From Oxalicibacterium solurbis (lineage in GTDB: Bacteria > Pseudomonadota > Gammaproteobacteria > Burkholderiales > Burkholderiaceae_D), in the NCBI RefSeq assembly GCF_014635845.1, contig NZ_BMDP01000003.1, forward strand, positions 186,001 to 250,000: DNA of 64,000 nucleotides, written 5' to 3'. The position numbers were made by a program, and so were the translations under genes. Shown here piece by piece: positions 1 through 9,274 of this stretch. The stretch's first letter is position 1. Every line of letters begins with the position of its first letter. Below the pieces are notes generated by a model that did not search any database, was not told the origin of the DNA, and saw only the letters and a program-made list of their open reading frames with translations.

Positions 1-139
1 GTTGTTTCGCCTTCTTGGCAACAGTATTGAAATCGAATGCGAGGGAAGGAATGCAGGGAAGCAGCGCCAGCGCTAAAACAAGCGCCTGTCGACGCATTTG
101 TCGACGGAATCGTACCGGTTTTAAAACATTCAAGAACAT
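1..139 (-). CDS. N-terminal fragment of an OpgG/OpgD-type periplasmic glucan protein (cut by window edge)
   Basis: Reading leftward from an ATG at 139, the frame stays open to the window edge (46 codons). It begins with a basic stretch and a hydrophobic core, a Sec-type signal peptide ending near PSLA. The mature start, FDFNTVAKKAKQ, resembles the start of OpgG/MdoG proteins. The full paralogue encoded at 51.9-53.5 kb starts [14 protein letters not shown] at the same place relative to its signal peptide. OpgG-family proteins act in the periplasm on osmoregulated beta-glucan backbones. Only the signal peptide and about 12 mature residues are visible, so choosing between OpgG and OpgD is not possible. 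Confidence 0.68.
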   Translation of the reverse strand, partial: MFLNVLKPVRFRRQMRRQALVLALALLPCIPSLAFDFNTVAKKAKQ

Positions 140-466
140 GGTTTCCAATCAAAGCACATCGCACGCACATCGCCGAAAGCCCGGCAAGCGGCGTGCAGTC
201 GGCCGAAGCCGGCGCGGAACTCAGGAAAGGCGGCGCCGATGCGCCATGCCGTCCGATTGCTCTGCCGAGCCGCAGCAACCGCATGTTGGCGGCCGGACAA
301 GATATCGGATTTTACATTGACTCCCGCGACCCTTGCCGCCTCGCAATGCAGACGACGCTGGCGAAACGGCGGTTCGGGACACTGTCGAACAGGGGATGGA
401 TAGACAGAGGACGGAAAGGTTCCTTGCCGGCGCAAAAAAGTTGCCTGCCTGCAGCAACAATCTAGC
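140..466. other. Intergenic region without a recognisable gene
   Basis: These 327 bases separate the start of the glucan protein fragment (reading left) from the end of the GIY-YIG gene. Open frames here are short, lack a ribosome binding site and read as compositionally biased, Arg/Ala/Pro-rich strings. I see no terminator hairpin or RNA gene. The region should contain the promoter of the glucan gene, but no convincing -35/-10 pair stands out. Confidence 0.5.
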
Positions 467-793
467 TCAAGCCTGCCAGACGCCGTAGCCGGCCTCGCGC
501 AGCGCAATCCCGAGTTCCACCTCCATCTCGCAGGCGGCGGCATAGGGCATCGGATTGTAGACCGCATAGAGTTCGGGCAGCAGACGCAGACCGTATTGCG
601 TGACGAATCTGTTGCCCTGGATGCCAGCCTTGTGGCGATCGAAACGCAGATCGGGGTCCAGTCCCGTCATGCCGACATAGACGCACGGCTTGCCGCGCAC
701 ATAGTCCGGATTGGCCTTGCGAAAGCGCGGCTCGTACCAGACGTCGGACGCCAGTTCGACGACGTAGACATGGTGATGATGGCGGCGCGGCAT
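467..793 (-). CDS. GIY-YIG-like small nuclease-domain protein
   Basis: A 108-residue protein starting MPRRHHHHVYVVEL. The VYVVEL strand and the CVYVGMT motif correspond to the GIY and YIG strands of the GIY-YIG nuclease fold. They are followed by RFDRHKAG, which carries the usual Arg and His, and by a helix with Glu residues (EMEVELG), where the catalytic Glu normally sits. GIY-YIG domains cleave or bind DNA, but free-standing short members are mostly uncharacterised. The ATG at 793 was chosen because the longer upstream frame is low-complexity; an ATG at 850 is possible. It is divergent from the DUF418 gene. Confidence 0.7.
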   Translation of the reverse strand: MPRRHHHHVYVVELASDVWYEPRFRKANPDYVRGKPCVYVGMTGLDPDLRFDRHKAGIQGNRFVTQYGLRLLPELYAVYNPMPYAAACEMEVELGIALREAGYGVWQA

Positions 794-932
794 GGACGAT
801 TGCGATGATGATGACGGCGGCATTATGCAGAACAGCAAGAACGGCAGCATAACAGCACGGCGAACCGGCATGCCGGACGCCCGCGCGCATCGTTTGACGC
901 TATGCTGTCGGGATTTTTCGAGCGCCCCCCTC

Positions 933-2147
933 ATGTCGAACGCTTCCGTCACCGACCGCCAACTCCGCATCGACGCGCTGCGCGGCCTCGCCGTCTTCGG
1001 CATCCTGCTGGTCAACGTCTGGTCCTTCGTCTGGGGTTTCGAGACGCTGCGCTACGGTGTGCTGCCGGCCGATGCGACATTGGCCGACATCCTGTCGGTG
1101 GCCTTCGTCGCTTTCTTCGCCGAACAGAAGTTCTATCCGATCTTCGCCTTCCTGTTCGGTGCCGGCTTCGCGCTGGTCACGCAATCGACGCGGCGGCGCA
1201 CCGGCAGCTGGGGCGACGCCAAGCGGCTGTACCGCCGGCGGCTGCAATGGCTGCTGGCCTGCGGCGTGCTGCACGGCACGCTGATCTGGTTCGGCGACAT
1301 CCTGACGCTGTACGCCATCGCCGGCTTCTGGGTATTGATGGGGCTGGTCGGCGCGCGGCTGCGCACGGTGACGGCATCGCTGCGCAACTGGGCGCTGGTG
1401 TTCGGCTTGCTGCTGCTGACGGGCTTCTTCCTCAACGTGTGGCTGCTGAACGGCGGCGAACTGCAGGCGCAGGGCCGCGCGATGTTCGACAGCGCGCAGG
1501 CTTCGCATCTGGTCTACACGCAAGGCTCGCTGGTCGCGATCGCGTGGCAGCGCCTGAACGATTACGTGGCGGTCACGATGCAATCGATCCTGATCGTGCC
1601 GCACGTCGCCATCCTGTTCCTGCTCGGCGTGCTGGCCGTGCGGCTGCGCTGGCTGACGCAGCCTGAGCGGCATCGCAAGCTGTGGCGGCGCGTGCTGGCA
1701 ATCGGCCTGCTGATCGGCATTCCGTTCAACCTGTTGTGGGCGACGATGATACTGGGCGAGGCGATCGACCCGCTGCATCCGGCGCGACTCGATTACGCAC
1801 TGTATTCGTGGCTGCCAGTGGGCGGTGCGAGCCTGGCCGCGGCGTATGTCGCCGCCTTCATGCTGGCCGGCGGCGACATCATGCGTCATCTGCAGCGCTG
1901 GCTGGCGCCGGTAGGCCGCATGGCATTGACCAATTATCTGATGCAGTCGTTGCTGTGCGCGCTGCTGCTGCAGGGCGCGGGCTTCGGACTAGGGACGAAA
2001 CTGCCGCCAGCCGGCTGGCTGGCAATTGCAGGCGCGATCATGCTGGTGCAACTGTTTTTCAGCCGCTGGTGGCTGTCGCGCTACCGGCAAGGGCCGGTGG
2101 AGTATCTGCATCGGCGCTGGATCGCACGCGATCCAGCGGCCCGATGA
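933..2147 (+). CDS. DUF418-family (YeiB-like) multi-pass membrane protein
   Basis: A 404-residue, strongly hydrophobic protein with roughly ten membrane segments. Its N-terminus reads RQLRIDALRGLAVFGILLVN, typical of DUF418/YeiB proteins, whose DALRG motif precedes the first transmembrane helix. The C-terminal half holds the DUF418 region, with GRMALTNYLMQSLLC and the terminal GPVEYLHR motif. Function is unknown; the family is distantly related to membrane acyltransferases. The ATG at 933 was chosen because the family begins about ten residues before the DALRG motif. The gene converges on the DUF3014 gene with only six bases between the two stops. Confidence 0.85.
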   Translation: MSNASVTDRQLRIDALRGLAVFGILLVNVWSFVWGFETLRYGVLPADATLADILSVAFVAFFAEQKFYPIFAFLFGAGFALVTQSTRRRTGSWGDAKRLYRRRLQWLLACGVLHGTLIWFGDILTLYAIAGFWVLMGLVGARLRTVTASLRNWALVFGLLLLTGFFLNVWLLNGGELQAQGRAMFDSAQASHLVYTQGSLVAIAWQRLNDYVAVTMQSILIVPHVAILFLLGVLAVRLRWLTQPERHRKLWRRVLAIGLLIGIPFNLLWATMILGEAIDPLHPARLDYALYSWLPVGGASLAAAYVAAFMLAGGDIMRHLQRWLAPVGRMALTNYLMQSLLCALLLQGAGFGLGTKLPPAGWLAIAGAIMLVQLFFSRWWLSRYRQGPVEYLHRRWIARDPAAR

Positions 2148-2153
2148 CACACA

Positions 2154-2990
2154 TCAGTGCACCGCTTGCGGCGGTGCCAGTTCCGACGACTTCGGCTGCG
2201 GCGGCATGTTCGTCACCGCCGCGCGCAAGGCACGCAGCTTCTTCTTGACGATGCGCTCGTTGGTCACGCCGATGCGCATCATGATCTTCTGGCCGGCCGA
2301 ACGGCTTTCCAGATCGGGATCGGCGTACTGGTACAACACCTTGTTCTGCACCAGTTGCGGCGGCTCTTCCAGTTCGGGGGCAGCCAGCAGATCGTCGATC
2401 GTCACAACCAGACGATCATTGAAATAGCCGTCGGGATAGCCGAGTTCGACATACGCACGCTGGAACAGCGGATAGAACTGCTTGTAGATGGCGACCAGCT
2501 TTGCCGTATCCACACGCTGCACCAGCTCCACATACCGCTCGTAGCGCTGCGCATTCGATGGCGACAGATGCAGATCGCCGCCACTGCCTTCGACCTGCAG
2601 CCAGGAACCGGCAGGACGCACCGGCCACACCTTGGTCGAGACTTCCTGGCGCGGCAGATTGTCGACCGTCGCCACGATGTGGCGCACCAGACGATCCGGC
2701 AGGAAAATGAAGCGCCACAGTTCGCTGCCCGTCAACGCCTGCAGCGCTTGCGTCAATTGACGATCGCTGTCGTCGATGGCCGGCAGCGGCTGCTCGGCCG
2801 GTGCCTCTTCGATCGGATGCTGGATCAGCGGCTCCTGCGGTGCGGCCGGCGGCGCTTCGACGACCGGCGGCTGTTCGACCGCTACCGGCGGCGGCAACGG
2901 CTCAACCGTCTCGCGCATATTGTGCTGCCACCAGAAATATCCGGCCACCGCCACTGCGACGATGACCAACAAACCGATTACTTTCTTCAT
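2154..2990 (-). CDS. DUF3014 domain protein, membrane-anchored
   Basis: A 278-residue protein with one N-terminal membrane segment (about residues 4-20). A Pro/Ala/Glu-rich linker (about 30-70) follows, then a globular DUF3014 domain facing the periplasm. Typical family strings are LRHIVATVDNLPR-like (here VRHIVATVDNLPR) and YVELGYPDGYFNDRLV. The function of the family is not known. The linker suggests that the domain is held away from the inner membrane. The ATG at 2990 is the natural start, directly before the membrane segment. The gene stands alone and converges on the DUF418 gene. Confidence 0.82.
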   Translation of the reverse strand: MKKVIGLLVIVAVAVAGYFWWQHNMRETVEPLPPPVAVEQPPVVEAPPAAPQEPLIQHPIEEAPAEQPLPAIDDSDRQLTQALQALTGSELWRFIFLPDRLVRHIVATVDNLPRQEVSTKVWPVRPAGSWLQVEGSGGDLHLSPSNAQRYERYVELVQRVDTAKLVAIYKQFYPLFQRAYVELGYPDGYFNDRLVVTIDDLLAAPELEEPPQLVQNKVLYQYADPDLESRSAGQKIMMRIGVTNERIVKKKLRALRAAVTNMPPQPKSSELAPPQAVH

Positions 2991-3222
2991 TGCGACTACC
3001 CTCCTTGTCGGTATGCGAGTGCGCGCGGCATGCGAAGTTCCGCACGGAAAGTCATTTCAATGCAAATTGTTTACTGTCGTCCGATTGCGCGACATGCGCA
3101 ACTTGACCGATTAACAAGATCAGTTAAGAAGATCCATTGACGAGATCGAATCAACAAGACCGAACCAACAAGACGCTACGTAACATCGTCTGTTAATGAA
3201 AATGGCGTCTAGCCACCCTGCC

Positions 3223-4242
3223 TCAACTATCGTTCAGATGGCAGGCCGAGAAATGCTGCGGCGCGACTTCCTTCAGCAGCGGCTGCTCGACGCGGCAGCG
3301 CGGCATCGCGTGCGGACAGCGCGGATGAAAGTGGCAGCCCGACGGCGGATGCAGCGGCGACGGCATCTCGCCGGCCACCGGCTGGAAGGCAATCTTCTTC
3401 ACCTCCAGCGTCGGCGCCGACGCCAGCAGACCAATCGTGTACGGATGATTGGGATGCGCGAACAATTCATCGGCCGGTGCCGATTCGACGATACGGCCCA
3501 GGTACATGATGACGACGCGATCCGCGATGTGGCGCACCACACCGAGATCGTGGCTGATGAACAGATAGGTCAGATCGAGTTCGTCGCGCAGGCGCATGAA
3601 CAGGTTCAGCACCTGCGCCTGAATGGAAACGTCCAGCGCGGCGACCGCTTCGTCGCACACCAGCAGTTCCGGCTTCACCGCGAGTGCGCGCGCGATGCCG
3701 ATGCGCGCGCGCTGGCCGCCGGAGAACTGGTGCGGAAAGCGGCGCGCCAGCGCAGGATCGAGGCCGACACGCTGCAGCAGTTCGGCGACGTAGTCGCTGC
3801 GCTGCGCACGCGGCACGAGGCCGTGCGCGACCGGCGCTTCGCCGACGATGGCATCGACACGCAGCCGCGGATTCAGCGATGCATACGGGTCCTGGAAAAT
3901 CATCTGCATCGCCAGACGCAACGCACGCTGACGTGCAGCAGGCATCGCATCGATGTCGTCGCCCTGCCATTGCCGCGTGCCGGACGACAGCGTGTGCAGG
4001 CCGACCGCCATGCGACCCAGCGTCGATTTGCCGCAGCCGGATTCGCCGACCAGGCCGACCACTTCACCGCGCCGGATATCGAGCGACACACGATCGACTG
4101 CATGCACGACTTCTGCCGGCTTGCCGGCACCGAACGCACGCGCAACGCGGTCGATCGCATCGGCCGGCTTGACGAAACGCTTGCTGACGTCGCGCAGTGC
4201 GAGCAGCGGCGTTTCGCTTTCGGGGATTGCGCGTTCAGCCAT
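3223..4242 (-). CDS. ABC transporter ATP-binding protein, OppF/DppF type
   Basis: A 339-residue ATPase with Walker [13 protein letters not shown] signature SGGQ and Walker [15 protein letters not shown]-terminal oligopeptide-transporter extension follows, with Cys residues in [15 protein letters not shown]. It is the last gene of a five-gene import operon and energises the two permeases together with its partner ATPase. The start at 4242 is favoured over a GTG six bases upstream because AGGAGG lies five bases before it. The gene overlaps the upstream ATPase gene by eight bases, which indicates translational coupling. Confidence 0.93.
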   Translation of the reverse strand: MAERAIPESETPLLALRDVSKRFVKPADAIDRVARAFGAGKPAEVVHAVDRVSLDIRRGEVVGLVGESGCGKSTLGRMAVGLHTLSSGTRQWQGDDIDAMPAARQRALRLAMQMIFQDPYASLNPRLRVDAIVGEAPVAHGLVPRAQRSDYVAELLQRVGLDPALARRFPHQFSGGQRARIGIARALAVKPELLVCDEAVAALDVSIQAQVLNLFMRLRDELDLTYLFISHDLGVVRHIADRVVIMYLGRIVESAPADELFAHPNHPYTIGLLASAPTLEVKKIAFQPVAGEMPSPLHPPSGCHFHPRCPHAMPRCRVEQPLLKEVAPQHFSACHLNDS

Positions 4243-5230
4243 GCGCACCTCCTGCGTCGACGATCGGATGGAAGCAGCGCAACGTGCGGCCGTCGATCGC
4301 TTCGAACGGCGGATCGCTGGCGCATATCTCCGTCGCCCGTTCGCAGCGCGTGCGGAATGCGCAGCCGGACGGCAGGTTCAGCAGCGACGGCGTCGCGCCC
4401 GGAATCTGCTTCAGCGCTTCGCCGCGCCGGTTGTTCGATGGCGACGACGCGATCAGGCCATGCGTATAGGGATGACGTGGCGAGCGCAGCACGTCCTGCA
4501 CGCTGCCGGATTCGACGATGCGGCCGGCGTACATGACGGCCACCGTGTCGGCCAATCCGGCGACAACCGACAGATCATGCGTGATCCAGATCAATGCCGT
4601 GCCCGATTCGCGGCACAGCGTCTGCATCTCGTACAGGATCTGTCCCTGTATCGTCACGTCGAGCGCGGTGGTCGGTTCGTCGCAAACGATCAGGTCCGGC
4701 TTGTTCAGCAGCGCGATCGCGATCGCCACGCGCTGCCGCATGCCGCCGGAGAACTGGTGCGGATACGCCAGCAGCCGTTCGTCCGGCGACGCGATGCCGA
4801 CGCGCGCCAGCGTCTCGCGTGCCATCGCGCGTGCCACGGCGACACTGACGTCTTCATGCGCGCGCACCGCCTCGATCATCTGCGTATCGATGCGCAGCAC
4901 CGGGTTCAGCGTCATCATCGGATCCTGGAAGATCATCGCGATGTCGTTGCCGCGCAACTGGCGCATTGCTTCTTCCGATGCCTGCAGCAAATCGCGACCG
5001 TTCAGCAGCACGCTGCCGGCGACAACTTTTGCCAGCGCATCAAGCAGCCGCATCAGCGAATACGCGGTCATCGACTTGCCGGAACCGGATTCGCCGACCA
5101 GCCCCATGATCTCGCCGGGCCGCACCGAGAACGACACGTCGTCCACCGCCTTCACGGTGCCGGCGCGCGTGCCGATGTGCGTGCTCAAGTGACGCACGTC
5201 GAGGACCGGTTGTGCAGAATGGATCGTCAT
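4235..5230 (-). CDS. ABC transporter ATP-binding protein, OppD/DppD type
   Basis: A 331-residue ATPase beginning MTIHSAQPVLDVRHLSTHIG. It has Walker A GESGSGKS, signature FSGGMRQR and Walker B LIVCDEPTTALD. The C-terminal oligopeptide-type region contains the clustered Cys motif CAFRTRCERATEIC, which in this family can carry an iron-sulfur cluster. The start at 5230 overlaps the stop of the upstream permease gene as ATGA. The open frame continues far upstream, but that part overlaps the permease gene in another frame and is not this protein. Neighbouring genes make it part of a peptide-type importer. Confidence 0.93.
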   Translation of the reverse strand: MTIHSAQPVLDVRHLSTHIGTRAGTVKAVDDVSFSVRPGEIMGLVGESGSGKSMTAYSLMRLLDALAKVVAGSVLLNGRDLLQASEEAMRQLRGNDIAMIFQDPMMTLNPVLRIDTQMIEAVRAHEDVSVAVARAMARETLARVGIASPDERLLAYPHQFSGGMRQRVAIAIALLNKPDLIVCDEPTTALDVTIQGQILYEMQTLCRESGTALIWITHDLSVVAGLADTVAVMYAGRIVESGSVQDVLRSPRHPYTHGLIASSPSNNRRGEALKQIPGATPSLLNLPSGCAFRTRCERATEICASDPPFEAIDGRTLRCFHPIVDAGGAHG

Positions 5231-6177
5231 TGCGTCTGCAAACGTGGATTCAGCACGTCGCGCAGTTGATCGGCGACGAGGTTGATCGCCACCACGGTGA
5301 CGACCAGCGCGATGCCAGGGAACAGGCTGATCCAGTAGCGGCCGGACAGCAGATATTCGAAGCCGTTGGCAATCAAGAGGCCGAGCGACGGTTCCGTCAC
5401 CGGCAGGCCGAGGCCGAGGAAGGACAGCGTCGCTTCCAGCGAGATCGCCGATGCGATCTGCAGCGCAGCAATCGCGATCACCGGCGGCAGGCAGTTCGGC
5501 AGCAGATGGCGGAACGCGATGCGCAACGACGACAGGCCAAGCCCGCGCGCTGCCTCGATGTATTCCTTCTGCCGCTCGACCAGCGCCGCGCCGCGCGCGG
5601 TGCGCGCGTAGTAGGCCCATTGCACGGCGATCAGCGCGACGATGATCTTGCCGATGCCCGGCCCCATCAGCGCCAGCAGGATCAGCGCGACCAGAATCGG
5701 CGGGAACGCGAGCTGCAGATCGGCGATGCGCATGATGAAGGCATCGACGCGCCCGCCCGCGTAACCGGCAATCAGACCGAGCACGAGGCCGATCGCCAGC
5801 GCGACGATGGTGCTGGCGACGCCGACCGTCACCGAGATGCGCAGACCGTACAGGATGGCGGACAGCATGTCCCGGCCCTGTTCGTCGGTGCCGAGCAGAT
5901 AGGTCATCGATCCATGCGCATTGTTCATCGATGCGTTCGCCGACGCCTGCGCGCCCGGCGGCAGGCGCGCATCGAGGATGTCGACCTGCGACAGGTCGTA
6001 AGGATTCTGCGGCGCCAGCCACGGCGCGAAGATGGCGGCCAAGACGATCGCGATCAGCAGCACCGAACCGCATAGCGCGATGCGGCTGGCGAGATAGTTG
6101 CGCAGGAAACGCTGCAACGGCGATTCGGGCGGCGCGTGCGTCGTTTCTTGCGCAAGCAAGGTGATCGTCTCTTCCAT
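5227..6177 (-). CDS. ABC transporter permease, OppC/DppC type
   Basis: A 316-residue inner-membrane permease with an N-terminal membrane helix (after LQRFLRNYLASRI), a periplasmic loop, and five further helices. The EAARGLGLSSLRIAFRHLLP string is the EAA loop that contacts the ATPases. It belongs to the BPD_transp_1 family with the OppC_N extension. The ATG at 6177 is preferred over one at 6192 because GAAGGG sits just ahead of it. One base separates it from the stop of the upstream permease gene. It ends in an ATGA overlap with the next ATPase. Confidence 0.92.
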   Translation of the reverse strand: MEETITLLAQETTHAPPESPLQRFLRNYLASRIALCGSVLLIAIVLAAIFAPWLAPQNPYDLSQVDILDARLPPGAQASANASMNNAHGSMTYLLGTDEQGRDMLSAILYGLRISVTVGVASTIVALAIGLVLGLIAGYAGGRVDAFIMRIADLQLAFPPILVALILLALMGPGIGKIIVALIAVQWAYYARTARGAALVERQKEYIEAARGLGLSSLRIAFRHLLPNCLPPVIAIAALQIASAISLEATLSFLGLGLPVTEPSLGLLIANGFEYLLSGRYWISLFPGIALVVTVVAINLVADQLRDVLNPRLQTQ

Positions 6178-6178
6178 C

Positions 6179-7156
6179 TCAGCCCTTCGCATCCGTCAGG
6201 CGCACGCGCGGATCGAGCGCGGCGTACAGCAGGTCGGTCACGAGATTGATGGCGACGAACAGGATCGCCGTCAGCATCAGGTAGGCGACGATCACCGGCC
6301 TATCCAGCACGCGCACCGAATCGATGATCAGCTTGCCCATGCCCGGCCACGCGAAGATCGATTCGGTGACGATGGCGAACGCGATGATGGAGCCGAACTG
6401 CAGCGCGACGACGGTGATCACCGGGATCAGGATGTTCTTCAGTACGTGCACGCCGACGATGCGCGCCGGACGCAAGCCCTTCGCGCGCGCGAAGCGCACG
6501 TAATCCTGCAGCAGCGCTTCCTGCGCGCCGGCGCGCGTCAGCCGGATCACCAGCGCGATGTTGAACAGCGCCAGATTGAAGGCCGGCAGCAGCAGATGGC
6601 GCAGGCCGTCCCACGTCAGGAAGCTGACCTGCACGCCGAACAGCGACGCCGTCTCGCCACGTCCGCCGGACGGCAGCCATCCCAGATGCACGGCGAACAG
6701 CATGATCAGCATCATGCCGACCCAGAAGGTCGGCAGCGAAAAGCCGAGGATGGAAATCGTCATGATGCTTTTACCGGCGATGCCGTGCGGCCGCAGACCG
6801 GCCCACAAACCCAGCGGCACGCCTAGCACGATCGCGATCAGGATGGCGGCGATGGCCAGTTCGAGCGTAGCCGGCAGACGCTCCGCGATCAGTTGCAACG
6901 CCGGCGTGCCGAACGAGAACGAACGGCCGAGATCGCCGTGCAACGCCTGCTTCGCAAAGTAGAAATACTGCTGCCACAGCGGCTGGTCGAGACCGAAGGC
7001 GGAGATCGTGCGCGCGCGTTCGGCCTGGTCGGCATCGGGGCTGAGAAGAATGTCGATCGGATTACCGATCGCATGCAGCGCGATGAACACCAGCAGCGAC
7101 ATCGCGATCAGCACGACGATGCTTTGTATCAGTCGGCGCAGCAGGAAGGCCGTCAT
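6179..7156 (-). CDS. ABC transporter permease, OppB/DppB type
   Basis: A 325-residue permease. The first helix starts right at MTAFLLRRLIQSIVVL, a long periplasmic loop follows, and the RAKGLRPARIVGVHVLKN segment is the ATPase-contacting EAA loop. The GLDQPLWQQY and GDLGRSF strings are typical of OppB/DppB/NikB proteins. With the OppC-type partner it should form the membrane channel of the importer. Its ATG overlaps the stop of the binding-protein gene by four bases (ATGA), so the whole operon is read as one unit. Confidence 0.93.
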   Translation of the reverse strand: MTAFLLRRLIQSIVVLIAMSLLVFIALHAIGNPIDILLSPDADQAERARTISAFGLDQPLWQQYFYFAKQALHGDLGRSFSFGTPALQLIAERLPATLELAIAAILIAIVLGVPLGLWAGLRPHGIAGKSIMTISILGFSLPTFWVGMMLIMLFAVHLGWLPSGGRGETASLFGVQVSFLTWDGLRHLLLPAFNLALFNIALVIRLTRAGAQEALLQDYVRFARAKGLRPARIVGVHVLKNILIPVITVVALQFGSIIAFAIVTESIFAWPGMGKLIIDSVRVLDRPVIVAYLMLTAILFVAINLVTDLLYAALDPRVRLTDAKG

Positions 7157-8745
7157 TTCAGCGCGCTCGCTTTCTGCATCGGCGCATCCGCATGGAATTG
7201 ATGGGCGAAGGTGAATTCATCGGTGCGTGCAGTGTAGCGCAGCCCTTTTCGCATCGCCCACGTCGCATACTGATAGTGCAACGGAATCACCGCATGGTCG
7301 CGCAAGGCAACCGCCATCGCCTGCTGCGCATAAGTATCGCGTGCCTGCTGGTCGACCGAAGCCAGCGACGCATGCACCAGTTTATCCATCTGCGGATTGC
7401 TGTACCTGCCCCAGTTCCACGAACCCCAGCCGATCGCCGGGTCTGGCGTACCGAGCAAGGTGCGCAAACCGAAATCGGCCGCCAGCGTGCCCCAGCCGAG
7501 CAGCGACATGCTGAACGCGCCGGTGCGTGCCTTGCCGAAATAGACGGACAGCGGCAATGTTTCCACGCTGGCACTGATGCCGACGTGATTCAGGAATTGC
7601 GCAACCGTCTGCACGATCTGGCGGTCGTTGATGTAGCGGTCGCTCGGTCCGTGCAGCGTGATCGCAAACCCGTCCGGATAGCCGGCATCGGCCAGCAGTT
7701 TCTTCGCGCCTTGCGGATCGTATTTTTCGACAGGCAACGCCGCGTTGTAGCCGAGGATGCCGGGTGCGACGATATTCGATGCCGGCACCGCCTGCCCTTC
7801 CATCGTGCGATCGACCAGCGCACGACGATCGATCGCCATCGAGATCGCCGCGCGCACACGCGGATCGCGCAGCGGGTTGGCGGCTAACGGCTTGCCGCTC
7901 TTGTCGGTGATGTAGGGTGACGGGCGATCGAGTTGATCCAGATGCCAGAAGATCGTGCGCCACGAAATCTTTTGCTCGACGTGAAAACGCGGATCGGTCT
8001 TCAGCCGCGCGATGTCGGCAGTCGGCACCGCTTCGATGACGTCGACGTCGCCGGCCAGCAGCGCAGCCAGTCGCGGCGCGGCGCTGGTGATAATGCGGAA
8101 GGTCACCTTGTCCCACTCCGCTTTCTCGCCCCAGTAATCGTCATTGCGTTTCAGCACAATGCGCTCGCCGCGGCGGAAGCTGACGAACTTCAGCGGACCG
8201 GTGCCGATCAGCGCGCGGCCGCTGTTGAAGTCGTCGGTGGTCGCATGCTCGGCCGCCTTCTTCGACACGATGAAGATCGCGCTCATGTCCAGCGCCAGCG
8301 GGCCGTATGGCGTGGCCGTCTTCAGGCGCACCGTGTACGGATCGACGATCTGCTTGGCGACGATCTGCTTCGTATAGCTGGTGAACGGACCGGGGCTGCG
8401 TGTCAACGTGGCGGGACGGTCGAGCGAGAAGATCACGTCGTCTGCCGTGAACGGCGAACCGTCATGGAATTTCACGCCGTGCCGCAGCTTGAATTCCCAT
8501 GTGGTTGCGTCGATCGGCTTCCATGAAACGGCCAGCCCCGGCACCAGATGCCCGTCGGCATCGACGTTGACCAGTGCATCGAACAGATGCGATGCAAACG
8601 CCACGTTGGGTGCGATATTCAGATAGTGCGGATCGAGTGACGACACATCGGCAGCGAGCGCAATCTTCAGGTCGGCAGCGCGGCCCTGCATCGGCAGCAC
8701 GACGGCCAGCAGCATCGAGAGGATCAGGGTGGAGAAAAGGCGCAT
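7153..8745 (-). CDS. Periplasmic substrate-binding protein, SBP_bac_5 (peptide/nickel) family
   Basis: A 530-residue exported binding protein. The signal peptide spans about residues 1-23 and is probably cut after GRA. The mature domain shows SBP_bac_5 features, such as WEFKLRHGVKFHDGSPF and AISMAIDRRALVDR. This protein captures the ligand and delivers it to the permeases encoded downstream in the same operon. Family members bind di- and oligopeptides, glutathione, nickel or opines, and the sequence alone does not decide between them. It is the first gene of the operon. The 187 bases upstream, shared with the divergent CzcE-like gene, should carry the promoter. Confidence 0.92.
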   Translation of the reverse strand: MRLFSTLILSMLLAVVLPMQGRAADLKIALAADVSSLDPHYLNIAPNVAFASHLFDALVNVDADGHLVPGLAVSWKPIDATTWEFKLRHGVKFHDGSPFTADDVIFSLDRPATLTRSPGPFTSYTKQIVAKQIVDPYTVRLKTATPYGPLALDMSAIFIVSKKAAEHATTDDFNSGRALIGTGPLKFVSFRRGERIVLKRNDDYWGEKAEWDKVTFRIITSAAPRLAALLAGDVDVIEAVPTADIARLKTDPRFHVEQKISWRTIFWHLDQLDRPSPYITDKSGKPLAANPLRDPRVRAAISMAIDRRALVDRTMEGQAVPASNIVAPGILGYNAALPVEKYDPQGAKKLLADAGYPDGFAITLHGPSDRYINDRQIVQTVAQFLNHVGISASVETLPLSVYFGKARTGAFSMSLLGWGTLAADFGLRTLLGTPDPAIGWGSWNWGRYSNPQMDKLVHASLASVDQQARDTYAQQAMAVALRDHAVIPLHYQYATWAMRKGLRYTARTDEFTFAHQFHADAPMQKASALK

Positions 8746-8932
8746 CGGCTTGATCGGTGGTCACACGTCTGGCTTGCGATGCCGTTAATGTAAATGATCG
8801 ATGACAAGCTTGCTTGCATGCAAAACGGAATATGCCCTGCGCGGCCGCGGCTTATCGGCTAAAGTAAGCAACACATGCGATCCTCGCGATGCGCGCGCAT
8901 CGTCACGAGAAATGCCACTCAAGGAGCCTGCA

Positions 8933-9274
8933 ATGTGCCATCTTATTCGCAACGTGACGCTGGCCGCACTGACCGCCGCCATCCTTGCCGCCTGCGCGAA
9001 TCCGGGCGAACTGCCGCCGGTCAAGCTGCTCGGCCAGCAGGTCGATGATGCGGCGGCAACGCAAGTCGTCATCATCCATCCCCAGACACGCTGGACGAAT
9101 ATCGAAAGCGGCCAGATCGTGCGTTTCATCTCCGGCAACCGCACCTTCACCTGGGCCTTCGACAATTCGCAGGACGTCAGCTCCTTCGATCTGAACCGCG
9201 TGACACCGCCGGGCTTTCTCGATCACCGTGTCACGGTTTATCTGACACCCGATCCGAAATACATTCGCGATTAA
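8933..9274 (+). CDS. CzcE-like periplasmic lipoprotein (probable copper/heavy-metal binding)
   Basis: A 113-residue protein whose signal peptide ends in the lipobox-like LAAC (Cys near residue 19). The mature part contains TRWTNIESGQIVRF, TFTWAF and FDLNRVTPPGFLDH, strings resembling CzcE, a periplasmic Cu-binding protein of heavy-metal resistance clusters. The ATG at 8933 follows AAGGAG with a six-base gap. A nearby copper-dependent oxidase and copper efflux system support a role in copper handling, but that is inference. It converges on the small membrane gene, and the two stop codons share the four bases 9271-9274. Confidence 0.75.
   Translation: MCHLIRNVTLAALTAAILAACANPGELPPVKLLGQQVDDAAATQVVIIHPQTRWTNIESGQIVRFISGNRTFTWAFDNSQDVSSFDLNRVTPPGFLDHRVTVYLTPDPKYIRD

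Noticed and set aside
37-465. A 142-codon plus-strand frame near the left edge
   Set aside because: No ribosome binding site, biased composition, and it overlaps the opposite-strand signal peptide of the glucan protein.
5231-6073. Upstream extension of the OppD-type ATPase frame
   Set aside because: The extension overlaps the OppC-type permease gene in another frame; the ATGA overlap at 5227-5230 fixes the start.
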